A stretch of 46,452 nt of DNA from CAZRIE01 sp964600075 (GTDB taxonomy: Bacteria > Bacteroidota > Bacteroidia > Flavobacteriales > Flavobacteriaceae), in assembly GCA_964600075.1 (NCBI GenBank), contig CAZRIE010000020.1, positions 1 through 46,452 of the forward strand. The letters are read 5' to 3'. Numbering within the stretch: the stretch's first letter is position 1; every line of letters begins with the position of its first letter. Made by a program: the position numbers and the translations under genes. Shown here piece by piece: positions 9,349-18,289 of the stretch. Below the pieces are notes generated by a model. The model was not told the DNA's origin, searched no databases, and saw only the letters and a program-made list of their open reading frames with translations.

Positions 9349-10830
9349 TCAACTCAAAACATCCTTCACCACATTTCCATGAACATCAGTCAAGCGGTAA
9401 CGTCGTCCTTGATGTTTGAAGGTAAATTGTTCGTGGTCGATGCCCATTAAATGCATTACGGTGGCCTGAAAATCATGTACATGTACGTTGCCCTCGACAG
9501 GGTTAAAACCAAATTCGTCCGATGCGCCATATGTGAAACCCGGTTTTACTCCAGCACCGGCCATCCAAATGGTGAAGACATAAGGGTGATGATCACGACC
9601 CCAATTATAGGTGTCCTTAATATTGCCTTGTAAAAAAGGAGTTCTTCCGAATTCACCGCCCCAGATGACCAAGGTGTCCTCTAACATGCCCCTCTGTTTC
9701 AAGTCTTTGATTAAGGCCGCACTCGCCTGGTCCGTATCTTGGCACTGAATCTTTAATTGACGGTTCAGGTTGGTATGTTGGTCCCAACCGGCATGCATGC
9801 ATTGTATAAAGCGAACATCACGTTCGGCCAGTCTTCGTGCCATTAAGCAGTTGTAGGCAAAACTGCCCTTGCGATGTACATCTGGGCCGTACATATCTAA
9901 AATATGCTGCGGCTCATTGGAGAAATCGGTGAGTTCGGGCACGCTTAGTTGCATTTTATAGGCCATTTCGTATTGGGCGATACGGGTGTTAATCTCGGGG
10001 TCTCCGTATTCCTTTAGGTTCATTTCGTTAAGTTGCTGCATATCGTCCAGAATTGTTCGGCGCATCTCACGGCTCATCCCTTCTGGGTTTTTCAGATAGA
10101 GTACGGGGTCGCCTCCGCCTCGAAATTTCACCCCTTGAAATTTGGTCGGCAAAAACCCGCTGCCCCAGTAGTAATCGTAAAAAATCTGTCCGCAACTGGC
10201 TTCTTTGTCTCGGGAGGTCATACAGACAAAATCTGGGAGGTCTTTGGCCGTACTTCCTAATCCATAGGTCAGCCAAGATCCCATACTGGGTCTACCCGGC
10301 TGTTCGGAACCGGTGAGAAAAAAGGTAATGGCGGGCGCATGGTTGACTGATTCGGTATACATCGATTTGATAAAGCAAAGATCATCGACGACCTTGGCCG
10401 TTTCTGGCATAAAATCCGATACCCACGCACCACTTTGACCGTGTTGAGCGAAATTGCTGATTTCGCCGATTATTGGCCGTGCCGCCTGTTCGCCGGTCAT
10501 TGTAGAAAAGCGTTTGCCCGCGGTAAGCGAATCGGGAATCTGTTTACCATGCCATTTGCGCAGCATCGGCTTGTAATCAAAAAGGTCTACATGCGAGGGC
10601 GCCCCGTTTTGAAAAAGGTAGATAACCCTTTTCGCTTTCGGTGTAAAATGTGGAAGCCCCAGTCCGTTACCCAATAGATTTTGTTGGGGATTCGAGGCAA
10701 AAGTCGATAGCGGATTTAACATGCTTCCCAAGGCCATACCTCCGATACCTTGTGCCATTTTTCCGAAAAAATTGCGACGTGTCATACCGGCCTGGTAGGC
10801 TTCGAACGGATGTAGTATCTTATTTTTCAT
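9349..10830 (-). CDS. DUF1501 family protein, Tat-exported
   Basis: A 493-residue member of DUF1501, a family with an alkaline phosphatase/sulfatase-like fold and unproven activity. It has a textbook Tat signal, T-R-R-N-F-F-G-K at about 17-24, followed by a small-residue hydrophobic stretch, after the short family-typical leader ending E-A-Y-Q-A-G. Family blocks include H-V-D-L-F-D-Y-K-P near 80, G-R-D-H-H-P near 415 and the C-terminal H-Q-G-R-R-Y-R-L-T-D. It lies 137 bases downstream of the PSD1-type cytochrome gene on the same strand, the usual pairing for these two families. The pair is thought to act together in the periplasm, but the substrate is unknown. Confidence 0.92.
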   Translation of the reverse strand: MKNKILHPFEAYQAGMTRRNFFGKMAQGIGGMALGSMLNPLSTFASNPQQNLLGNGLGLPHFTPKAKRVIYLFQNGAPSHVDLFDYKPMLRKWHGKQIPDSLTAGKRFSTMTGEQAARPIIGEISNFAQHGQSGAWVSDFMPETAKVVDDLCFIKSMYTESVNHAPAITFFLTGSEQPGRPSMGSWLTYGLGSTAKDLPDFVCMTSRDKEASCGQIFYDYYWGSGFLPTKFQGVKFRGGGDPVLYLKNPEGMSREMRRTILDDMQQLNEMNLKEYGDPEINTRIAQYEMAYKMQLSVPELTDFSNEPQHILDMYGPDVHRKGSFAYNCLMARRLAERDVRFIQCMHAGWDQHTNLNRQLKIQCQDTDQASAALIKDLKQRGMLEDTLVIWGGEFGRTPFLQGNIKDTYNWGRDHHPYVFTIWMAGAGVKPGFTYGASDEFGFNPVEGNVHVHDFQATVMHLMGIDHEQFTFKHQGRRYRLTDVHGNVVKDVLS

Positions 10831-10967
10831 TCGAATTGTCTAAACTAAATATTTTCATTCATTATCATCGTGCAAAAGACCCAAGACCACGACATTTCAA
10901 GAAACAAGACAAAATACTTAAGACTAAAAACCGTGTTTCTTGCCGCTATTCTCTTGATTCTTTTTAC

Positions 10968-13517
10968 TCATTGCCTTGTTATCGTTTCATCGAGATTTAA
11001 TAGTAACGAACTTAGCACTGTATAGGCGGCATGGTCTGTTAGATCCAGTTCCTCGTTCTTTCTGTATTCGCCGATGGAAGTCAATTTTTTTGCTTCCTCC
11101 GTATTCCCTGAAAACGTTATGCGCAATTGCCCTAAACGGTTTTGTAAAATAGTCAGCTCATCGGGCCTAGGCTTTCGCGAAGTAATCCATTGAAAGGCGT
11201 AATTGATCCGATCAATATCCTTGAGTTCAGCGGTAAGTGTTCTTTCGGCAAGAACGCGAGACGCCTCGATATAGGTGATATCATTAAGGGTCGTCAGTGC
11301 GTGCAAAGGCGTATTCGTATTCAAGGTCTTGACCGTACATACTTGTCGTGACGAATTATCGAAAAGGAACGTAGGCCCAACAATCCGCCGCCAAAAGGTA
11401 TAAAGGCTTCTACGGTACAGTCCATCGCCCTTATCTTGATTGTAAATCGTTTTCCCAAAGGTGGCCTCTGACCATATACCTTCAGGCTGGTATGGTTTTA
11501 CCGGTTTCCCGCCTAAAGAATCAACAAGTAGCCCGCTTACATACAAAGCTTGGTCTCGAAGCATCCATGAAGGTAATCGCATTCGGGTGGACCGGGCGAG
11601 GTACCGATTTTCAGGATCGTTTTCCAATAGTTCTTGCGATACTTTTGACGCCTGTCGGTAGGTAGCGCTCATGACAATTTTTTTAAAGAAAGCTTTTAGG
11701 TCCCAGTCGCTTTTCTGAAAATCGACTGCAAGCCAATCTAACAGTTCAGGATGGGTGGGTAGTGCGCCCTGCACCCCAAAATCTTCGATGGTCTTTACGA
11801 TACCGTTTCCGAAAAAGGCCTGCCAGTAACGGTTTACCGTAACTCGCGCTGTTAAAGGTTGCTCATCGGAGACCAACCATTCAGCCAATGCCAGTCGGTT
11901 ATTAGTTTTGTTTTTAGAAATAGCCGGAAGCACGGCAGGGACATCCATACATACCGTTTCTTCCATCCGGGGCTTATTGTATCCGCCGCGGTCGAGAATA
12001 TAGGTCGATCGCGGTTCGTCGAGCTTATCCATCACCATCACTTGAATGGTACCTTTTGATGCGTCCTGAAGGTTCTTATTTGCGTCAATAAGTTCTTTTA
12101 ATAGCTTTCTATAGGTATTGTCCCTTCCCGAAAAATAGTTGGCCAATTGCTGTAGGCCTCCGGTACCTCGATTACCTGCGGGCTTTAATAGGATACGTGC
12201 ATCAATGCCCTTAATGTCTTTGGCCACCTTTGATTCCGATGGAGGAAGACCGACTTCCCTAGGGAATTTAGTCACTTCAAATGTGTCGACCTTTTTGTTG
12301 AGCTGCTCGATATAGTTCTCTAGTCTGGCCATCTCCTGTCGCTTTTCCTCAGAACTCATATTCAGCAGGGGCTTTATTTGGCCTCCCCATTTGCCACCTT
12401 CTTCCGAAGTCTGGTTAAAATAATCGAAAAGTTGGTAGTATTCCTTTTGTGTAATGTTATCGAACTTGTGGTCATGACATCGCGCACAATTGAACGTAAG
12501 ACCGAGCCAAGCCGTGCCAGTGGTCTCTACACGGTCGAAAACATTAGTTACACGGGTCTCTTCGGGAATGGTACCACCTTCGGTGTTATAGGTGTGGTTT
12601 CGGTTAAAGGCCGTTGCCAAAATATCGTTATTCGTCGCATTGGGCAAAAGATCGCCCGCCAATTGTTTGACTGTAAATTCGTCAAAGGGCATATTCGTAT
12701 TCAAAGCCTGTATGATCCAATCGCGCCACGGCCACATATCTCTTGTAAAATCACCTTGAAAGCCGTTGGTGTCAGAATACCGGGCCACGTCAAGCCATTC
12801 CCATGCCCAACGTTCGCCGTATCTTGGGGAGGCCAACAAACGATCTACGAGATTTTCGTATGCCTTTTCGGATGTATCGTTCTTAAAGTTATCAATTTCC
12901 TCAGGAGTAGGGGGCAAGCCGTTCAAGTCGAACGATAGCCGTCGAATCAGCGTTTCTTTTTCCGCTTCTGGAGAAGGTTTAAGGTTTAACGATTCTAACT
13001 TATCCAGTACGAAATAATCGATTTCGTTTTTTGGCCAATCTGCGTTTTCTAAATGGGGGAGTTCAGCTTTTTCAGGAGTATTGAACGCCCAATGTGTTTT
13101 CCATTCGGCACCTTGTTCGACCCATTTCACCAAAATAGCCTTTTCCTCTGCGGTGAGGCTGAGGTTTGATTCAGGGGTAGGCATTACTGTTTCTATATCA
13201 TCGCTTAAAATGCGTGCGATAAGTTCGCTCTCACTCGGCTTTCCGGCTACGACCGGAAGTACTTCTTTATCCTTGATTTTTGAAAACATACCTTCTTCAA
13301 CGTCCAACCTAAGGTTCGCCTTTCGCGCATTTTCGTCTGGACCGTGGCACTGAAAGCAGCGATCGGATAGAATTGGCCGTACATGAAAGTTGAAATCGAT
13401 ATTTTTGGGAAGGCCTTCGTATGCGGTTTCTACAGCTTCGGGCATACTGGGGCCACAATTTGCAAGAAGCAGGGGCAAAAGCGGAAAAAATAAGAGTAAA
13501 ATAGACTTCCTTGTCAT
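10968..13517 (-). CDS. PSD1/DUF1549-DUF1553 protein with planctomycete-type cytochrome c domain
   Basis: An 849-residue lipoprotein (lipobox L-L-A-N-C, Cys21). The N-terminal planctomycete cytochrome C domain has the haem motif C-F-Q-C-H at 54-58. A DUF1549 domain follows (S-P-R-Y-G-E-R-W-A near 230) and contains a second C-A-R-C-H-D-H at 344-350, then DUF1553 in the last third (L-T-A-R-V-T-V-N-R-Y-W-Q near 575). The layout and length are normal for PSD1 and cytochrome c domain proteins. They are probably periplasmic redox or hydrolytic partners in polysaccharide or sugar-acid metabolism, but no reaction is established. It pairs with the downstream DUF1501 gene and is divergent from the CBM9/PQQ cluster, sharing a short 184-base promoter region. 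Confidence 0.93.
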   Translation of the reverse strand: MTRKSILLLFFPLLPLLLANCGPSMPEAVETAYEGLPKNIDFNFHVRPILSDRCFQCHGPDENARKANLRLDVEEGMFSKIKDKEVLPVVAGKPSESELIARILSDDIETVMPTPESNLSLTAEEKAILVKWVEQGAEWKTHWAFNTPEKAELPHLENADWPKNEIDYFVLDKLESLNLKPSPEAEKETLIRRLSFDLNGLPPTPEEIDNFKNDTSEKAYENLVDRLLASPRYGERWAWEWLDVARYSDTNGFQGDFTRDMWPWRDWIIQALNTNMPFDEFTVKQLAGDLLPNATNNDILATAFNRNHTYNTEGGTIPEETRVTNVFDRVETTGTAWLGLTFNCARCHDHKFDNITQKEYYQLFDYFNQTSEEGGKWGGQIKPLLNMSSEEKRQEMARLENYIEQLNKKVDTFEVTKFPREVGLPPSESKVAKDIKGIDARILLKPAGNRGTGGLQQLANYFSGRDNTYRKLLKELIDANKNLQDASKGTIQVMVMDKLDEPRSTYILDRGGYNKPRMEETVCMDVPAVLPAISKNKTNNRLALAEWLVSDEQPLTARVTVNRYWQAFFGNGIVKTIEDFGVQGALPTHPELLDWLAVDFQKSDWDLKAFFKKIVMSATYRQASKVSQELLENDPENRYLARSTRMRLPSWMLRDQALYVSGLLVDSLGGKPVKPYQPEGIWSEATFGKTIYNQDKGDGLYRRSLYTFWRRIVGPTFLFDNSSRQVCTVKTLNTNTPLHALTTLNDITYIEASRVLAERTLTAELKDIDRINYAFQWITSRKPRPDELTILQNRLGQLRITFSGNTEEAKKLTSIGEYRKNEELDLTDHAAYTVLSSLLLNLDETITRQ

Positions 13518-13701
13518 TATTTAAATATTCCTTTTGAAGGGTGTCACCAGAATTTTAGTACAGGAAGGTACTGATTTTTGATGAAAGGAAAACTAATAGG
13601 TTTCATCGCAAATAGTATTGAAAACCTTGCGAGGCCTATTTCGAGAATGCTCGAATTTTTTTTTGTTGTAATATTGGTATATCACCTTAAAGAACTAAGT
13701 A

Positions 13702-14427
13702 ATGAAAATGATAACCCTACTCTTTACAGCACTATTTTTTTTGGTAAATCATGGTACTATGGAAAATCAAAAGGAGAAGAAATTGATAGTTAAGGAAATC
13801 GAATATGATGGTAATGCCACTTTAGAGGTCGTTTCAAGATTATTGGAAGAAAATACAGAACTGCACACAATTGGCGTACTGAATTGGAATGCATTTACGT
13901 ACGCTCCGGAAGTCAAATTCAGAATCGCTCATAGCAATAACGAGATTTGGTTAAAATATTACGTCAACGAAGAGAATATTTTGGCTAAGCACACCGATAT
14001 CAATTCGGCGGTCTCAAGAGATAGTTGTGTGGAGTTTTTCTTTGACCCTTTGGGAGATGGCAATTATTATAACTTCGAGTTCAATTGTATCGGTACGCCA
14101 CACCTTTCGTACGGCCCGGCCCGGCAAAATCGTCAGTTTGTAGATCCAGATATTATTGATAAATATTTAAAGATTAAATCTACTTTGGGTGACCAACCTT
14201 TTGACGAAAAGAAAGGCGGGCACCAATGGGAAATGACCATAGTAATACCGGCTGAAGTGTTTACCGGCAATAAAGGTATAAGTATAGCTGGCATCGCCTC
14301 AAAAGCTAATTTTTATAAATGTGGTGACGATACTTCTGAGAAGCACTACCTTACTTGGAACCCTGTTGGAACATCCAAACCAGATTACCATAGGCCGGAA
14401 TATTTTGGTGAAGTGATTTTTGAATAA
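13702..14427 (+). CDS. CBM9-like carbohydrate-binding protein, secreted
   Basis: A 241-residue protein with an N-terminal hydrophobic signal (about residues 3-16) and one domain resembling the carbohydrate-binding module family 9-like group. Supporting blocks are the Trp-containing N-W-N-A-F-T-Y-A-P-E-V-K-F-R strand near 63, V-S-R-D-S-C-V-E-F-F-F-D-P near 108 and the C-terminal W-N-P-V-G-T-S-K-P-D-Y-H-R-P-E-Y-F-G, which is characteristic of this Bacteroidota branch. It has no enzymatic domain. It precedes the PQQ dehydrogenase gene by 223 bases on the same strand and may help capture the sugar substrate for the cluster. An overlapping frame starting at 13578 is not real. Confidence 0.8.
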   Translation: MKMITLLFTALFFLVNHGTMENQKEKKLIVKEIEYDGNATLEVVSRLLEENTELHTIGVLNWNAFTYAPEVKFRIAHSNNEIWLKYYVNEENILAKHTDINSAVSRDSCVEFFFDPLGDGNYYNFEFNCIGTPHLSYGPARQNRQFVDPDIIDKYLKIKSTLGDQPFDEKKGGHQWEMTIVIPAEVFTGNKGISIAGIASKANFYKCGDDTSEKHYLTWNPVGTSKPDYHRPEYFGEVIFE

Positions 14428-14650
14428 AAGAGGGTTTCCAAAAGGAATTGAAATAGTAATCGGTCGGCACTCAAAATTCAATACAGTATTCCTTTGAGAG
14501 AACTGCTACTGGCAATTTTGGAATTGGAATTTCGATTAGTTGTGCTCGAACACATTTTCCGTTTACGCTTGTTTAAACCAAAAAAGTAGTTTACTTTAAT
14601 ACAATTGTTTTACGGGGTATATAATCCCTCTGGCCGATTAAATTTCGATT

Positions 14651-16414
14651 ATGACTTTTGAATTCCGTTTTAAGAACAGGTTGTGGGCACTTTGCCTCGC
14701 ATTGGTTCTTGTGCAATGCAATCCTGTGGCACATGATGGCGGTCTTTTTCTTCCTGATGATTTTAAGTCCGTAGTGGTAATCGATGAGATGGCCGAAAAG
14801 GTAAGGCATTTGGCCGTGACCGATGACCATATCATTTACGCCAAGCTTAGAAACGCCCATGAAAATGCTTCGGTCGTGGCCTTGCAGGACACCGATGGCG
14901 ATGGCGATGCCGAAATCATTGAAAAATTCGGGGGTCAGGGACAGCGAGAGAAATGGAGCTATGCTACTGCCATGCGCATCTATAATGGCTACATTTATTA
15001 CAGTTCCGATTTAGTGGTCTATCGAATGAAGCTAAATCCTGGCACTTTGGTTCCTGAAGGCAAAGAGGAAATCGTTGTGATCGATGACCACGAACACGGT
15101 AAGCACGAACATATCGGAAAACCTATCGCCTTCGATAATAAGGGGCACATTTTTGTGCCGTTCGGGGCACCTTCCAATGCCTGTCAAGAGCCCAAGCGCA
15201 CACCTGGCGCACCGGGTTTAGACCCTTGTCCGCAATTGGAACGACATGCAGGCATCTGGCGTTTCGATGCCAATAAGCTGGGGCAGACCCAAAAAGATGG
15301 CTATAAATATGCCTCAGGAATTAGGAGTTTGGTCGCTATGAGTTGGAGCCCCGTAGATGAAGAGCTATATGCAGTTATGCATGGGCGAGACGATTTACTT
15401 CGGCTTTGGCCAGATAAATATACACCACAAGAAAGTGCATTGCTCCCTTCCGAAGAATTTATGCGGATTACAGAGGGCTCCAATTTCGGTTGGCCCTACT
15501 GCTATTACGATCAGATAAAAGGTAAAAAAGTATTAGCACCCGAATACGGGGGCGATGGTGATATCGTGGGCCGATGTGCCGATTACGAAGATCCCATTAT
15601 AGGTTTCCCAGGACATTGGGCACCGAACGATTTGGTTTTCTATCAAGGCGTGCAATTTCCCGAACGTTATAAAAACGGGGCTTTTATCGCATTTCACGGA
15701 TCTACCAATCGCGCACCTTATCCTCAGTCGGGCTACTTTGTTGGGTTCGTTCCCTTTAAAAATGGAAAACCGAGCGGCGAGTTTGAAGTTTTTGCCGATG
15801 GTTTTGCTGAAATCGACCCTATTGTGAGTACAAAGGATGCCGCCCATCGACCCATGGGATTGGCTGTTGGCCCGGACGGGGAATTGTACATTTCCGATTC
15901 CGTAGAGGGTAGAATATGGAAGGTCACCTATCAAGGTAAAAAAGAAAATTTTGGAGAAAAACAATTGTTGGCCATGGCAGCTAGAAAAAAGCTTTCACAT
16001 ATACGCACTCCGGATGTCGATAAAGACAATCTGCTTCCTAAAAATTTAGTGGGTGGGGCAAAAATCTATCAACAGTATTGTAGTGCCTGTCACCAAATGA
16101 ACGGTAAAGGCGCTTCTGGAAGGTTTCCGCCTCTCATAGAAACCGATTGGGTAACTGGCGATAAAGAACGCTTGATCAAAGTATTGCTGAACGGCATGGA
16201 AGGCAGTCTTAAAATCGATGATGAGGTCTATAACGGTGCAATGCCGCAACACAGTTTTCTTAAGGATAAGGAAATTGCCCAAGTACTAACGTACATACGC
16301 TCAAGCTTTGGCAATGAAGCTTCCGAGGTTATGGAAAATGAAGTACAAGAACTAAGAAAGGCCCAAGATGAAAGTGGTATACCCATCGAACCAATCAAGG
16401 TGAGTACGGAGTAG
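14651..16414 (+). CDS. PQQ-dependent sugar dehydrogenase fused to cytochrome c, lipoprotein
   Basis: A 587-residue lipoprotein (lipobox V-L-V-Q-C, Cys23) with two parts. Residues about 40-440 form a six-bladed propeller of the PQQ sugar/sorbosone dehydrogenase type (G-S-N-F-G-W-P-Y near 278, and P-M-G-L-A-V-G-P-D-G-E-L-Y-I-S-D near 399). Residues about 465-560 are a monohaem cytochrome c with C-S-A-C-H at 477-481 and an M-P-Q-H-S-F block supplying a probable axial Met. Such fusions oxidise an aldose or sugar alcohol outside the inner membrane and pass electrons to the respiratory chain. It is the first gene of a tight plus-strand cluster, 17 bases before the amidohydrolase. Whether it binds PQQ and which sugar it uses cannot be told from sequence alone. 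Confidence 0.88.
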   Translation: MTFEFRFKNRLWALCLALVLVQCNPVAHDGGLFLPDDFKSVVVIDEMAEKVRHLAVTDDHIIYAKLRNAHENASVVALQDTDGDGDAEIIEKFGGQGQREKWSYATAMRIYNGYIYYSSDLVVYRMKLNPGTLVPEGKEEIVVIDDHEHGKHEHIGKPIAFDNKGHIFVPFGAPSNACQEPKRTPGAPGLDPCPQLERHAGIWRFDANKLGQTQKDGYKYASGIRSLVAMSWSPVDEELYAVMHGRDDLLRLWPDKYTPQESALLPSEEFMRITEGSNFGWPYCYYDQIKGKKVLAPEYGGDGDIVGRCADYEDPIIGFPGHWAPNDLVFYQGVQFPERYKNGAFIAFHGSTNRAPYPQSGYFVGFVPFKNGKPSGEFEVFADGFAEIDPIVSTKDAAHRPMGLAVGPDGELYISDSVEGRIWKVTYQGKKENFGEKQLLAMAARKKLSHIRTPDVDKDNLLPKNLVGGAKIYQQYCSACHQMNGKGASGRFPPLIETDWVTGDKERLIKVLLNGMEGSLKIDDEVYNGAMPQHSFLKDKEIAQVLTYIRSSFGNEASEVMENEVQELRKAQDESGIPIEPIKVSTE

Positions 16415-16431
16415 GCTAAAAATAAACAATC

Positions 16432-17679
16432 ATGAAAAGAACGAAACAAAATTTCAACGTATTTATTGTAATATTTCTCTTGTGCACTCTGGTTACAAAC
16501 GCACAGCAATTTGATCTTCTAATAAAGAACGGACACGTTATTGACGCTAAAAATGGTCTCGATAAAATGATGGATGTAGCTATCAAAGATGGTAAAATAG
16601 TCAAGGTCGAAACCGGAATACCTGTAAATGGGGCCATGACCGTAATCGATGCCAAGGGGCTTTATGTAACACCCGGCCTTATAGACATTCACACCCATAA
16701 TTTTTATGGCACCCAACCGGACTCATATCTCAGTGATGGATTTTCGGCCTTGCCACCCGATGGATTTACCTTCGAACATGGGGTAACTACCGTGGTCGAT
16801 GCGGGCGGTGCGGGTTGGCGCAATTTCCGTCTTTTTAAAGAACAGGTTATCGATAGGTCGAAGACCAGGGTCTTGGCTTTCTTGAATATCGTCGGCTCAG
16901 GAATGAAAGGAGGGGCAATCGAACAAAATATTGCCGATATGGATGGCAGGTTGACCGCCATTGTCGCCAAACGTTATCCCGATCTTGTGGTCGGTGTTAA
17001 ACTGGCACATTTTATGGGCCATGATTGGACACCTACGGATCGTGCTGTGGAGGCTGGTACCTTGGCCGATATTCCTGTCATGATCGATTTTGGAGCTGCG
17101 GAACCCGAACTTTCTTTGGAAACACTTTTCATGGAGAAACTCCGGCCCGGTGATATCTTTACGCACATGTACGGGCAGACAGGTGGCAGGGGCCATGTAG
17201 TCAAAGATGGCAAGGTCAATGATTTTGTATTTAAGGCCCAAAAAAGGGGAATCATATTCGATGTCGGCCATGGTGGTGGCAGCTTTGTGTTTGAACAGGC
17301 CATAATTTCTATGCAACAAGGCTTTAAACCCAATACCATCAGTACCGATTTACATACCGGAAGCATGAACGGTGGTATGAAGGATGTCGTGAATGTAATG
17401 TCAAAGTTTCTAAATATGGGGATGTCGGTAGAGGATGTTGTAGAGCGTACTACCTGGGCTTCGGCCAAAGCGATTAAGCGAACAGATTTGGGGCATCTTG
17501 GCGTAGGAGCGGTTGCCGATGTAGCTATTTTAAATTTGCGTAAAGGCGATTTCGGATTTATAGATGTCGCGCGAAAAAAGATGAAGGGGAATCAAAAATT
17601 GGAATGCGAACTCACAGTTCGTGAGGGAAAAGTGGTTTATGATCTAAATGGATTGGCCTCTCCGGAATGGGACAAATAA
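16432..17679 (+). CDS. Amidohydrolase/deacetylase family metallohydrolase (COG3964 type), exported
   Basis: A 415-residue amidohydrolase-superfamily enzyme with a Sec signal (hydrophobic residues 9-22, ending T-N-A-Q). Binuclear metal ligands are visible: His87 and His89 in the H-x-H motif, Lys190 (V-G-V-K, expected to be carboxylated), His245, His280 and catalytic Asp306. It matches the Atu3266/EF0837 group (COG3964), characterised members of which hydrolyse acetyl esters or N-acetyl groups on D-configured small acids and are often misannotated as dihydroorotase. Members of this family are commonly encoded next to SelA-like PLP enzymes, as here. An exported version implies periplasmic removal of an acyl group. 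The substrate is not known. Confidence 0.88.
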   Translation: MKRTKQNFNVFIVIFLLCTLVTNAQQFDLLIKNGHVIDAKNGLDKMMDVAIKDGKIVKVETGIPVNGAMTVIDAKGLYVTPGLIDIHTHNFYGTQPDSYLSDGFSALPPDGFTFEHGVTTVVDAGGAGWRNFRLFKEQVIDRSKTRVLAFLNIVGSGMKGGAIEQNIADMDGRLTAIVAKRYPDLVVGVKLAHFMGHDWTPTDRAVEAGTLADIPVMIDFGAAEPELSLETLFMEKLRPGDIFTHMYGQTGGRGHVVKDGKVNDFVFKAQKRGIIFDVGHGGGSFVFEQAIISMQQGFKPNTISTDLHTGSMNGGMKDVVNVMSKFLNMGMSVEDVVERTTWASAKAIKRTDLGHLGVGAVADVAILNLRKGDFGFIDVARKKMKGNQKLECELTVREGKVVYDLNGLASPEWDK

Positions 17680-17735
17680 GCCTTGCTTCTCATATCTTAT
17701 AAATTCAATAGTAAATAACTAAAACACGATATAAA

Positions 17736-18224
17736 ATGGAAAACAAAACAAGCAGAAGGGCATCCTTTAAAAAAATAGGAATGGGCATTGCGGCCTTATT
17801 CGGTGTGGGCGCGGCCAATGCCATGAACAAAAAATTAGATAACGATTCGATAAAAGCAAAAAAGCAAGTCGTGGGCGAAATTGTCACCGACCAAGATATT
17901 CCGCTTTTTTCAGGTGCTGTCAAACATGGCAACACGCTTTATATTGCCGGAAAAGGTGCGCATACCGAACCTTACGAAATCAAGGCGCATACCGAAATCG
18001 TTTTACAAGAATTACAAAAAGGCTTGGAAGCAAACGGCTCCTCGATGGAGCAGGTGTTGAAGGTAAATGTATACCTCGCCGATTTGGGCGATTATAAAGG
18101 AATGAACGAAGTATTCAGAGGGCGTTTTGGGAAGAACCCTCCAGTGAGAACCACTGTTGCTACATATGGTGGGGTACCAGGAAATTCGTTGGTTGAGATA
18201 GACTGCATAGCGGCAGTGGATTAA
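17736..18224 (+). CDS. RidA family protein with Tat-like export signal
   Basis: A 162-residue protein: about 45 residues of extension, then a complete RidA (YjgF/YER057c/UK114) domain. The catalytic Arg is conserved at Arg138 in P-V-R-T-T-V, with the C-terminal Glu154 of the family after it, so enamine/imine deaminase activity is plausible. The N-terminus S-R-R-A-S-F-K-K followed by an Ala/Gly-rich hydrophobic segment ending A-A-N-A looks like a Tat signal, although the Phe is one place later than in the consensus. RidA proteins normally work in the cytosol on 2-aminoacrylate and similar products of PLP enzymes; here the next gene encodes an equally exported PLP enzyme. Confidence 0.88.
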   Translation: MENKTSRRASFKKIGMGIAALFGVGAANAMNKKLDNDSIKAKKQVVGEIVTDQDIPLFSGAVKHGNTLYIAGKGAHTEPYEIKAHTEIVLQELQKGLEANGSSMEQVLKVNVYLADLGDYKGMNEVFRGRFGKNPPVRTTVATYGGVPGNSLVEIDCIAAVD

Positions 18225-18249
18225 AAAATATTTAGAAAACGATAAACGG

Positions 18250-18269
18250 ATTCCCGCCTTCGCGGGAAT
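18250..18269. repeat. Short palindromic repeat ATTCCCGC-loop-GCGGGAAT
   Basis: Perfect 8-bp inverted repeat with a 4-base CTTC loop, in the 65-base space between the RidA and PLP-enzyme genes. It is followed by an A-run on the plus strand (18271-18279). The same element, with one mismatch, occurs at 42094-42113 beside an assembly gap. It could act as an mRNA-processing or attenuating hairpin within the operon, or simply be a mobile intergenic repeat. Confidence 0.75.
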
Positions 18270-18289
18270 GAAAAAAAAATAATGGTATC

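Noticed and set aside
10033..10677. Long plus-strand frames opposite the DUF1501 gene
   Set aside because: They are antisense shadows of a clearly conserved minus-strand protein.
13578..13793. 71-codon plus-strand frame before the CBM9-like gene
   Set aside because: It overlaps the start of the better-supported gene in another frame and its sequence is not like any known protein.
16432..17679. Annotation as dihydroorotase
   Set aside because: It has a signal peptide, belongs by motif to the COG3964 deacetylase group, and no pyrimidine genes are adjacent.
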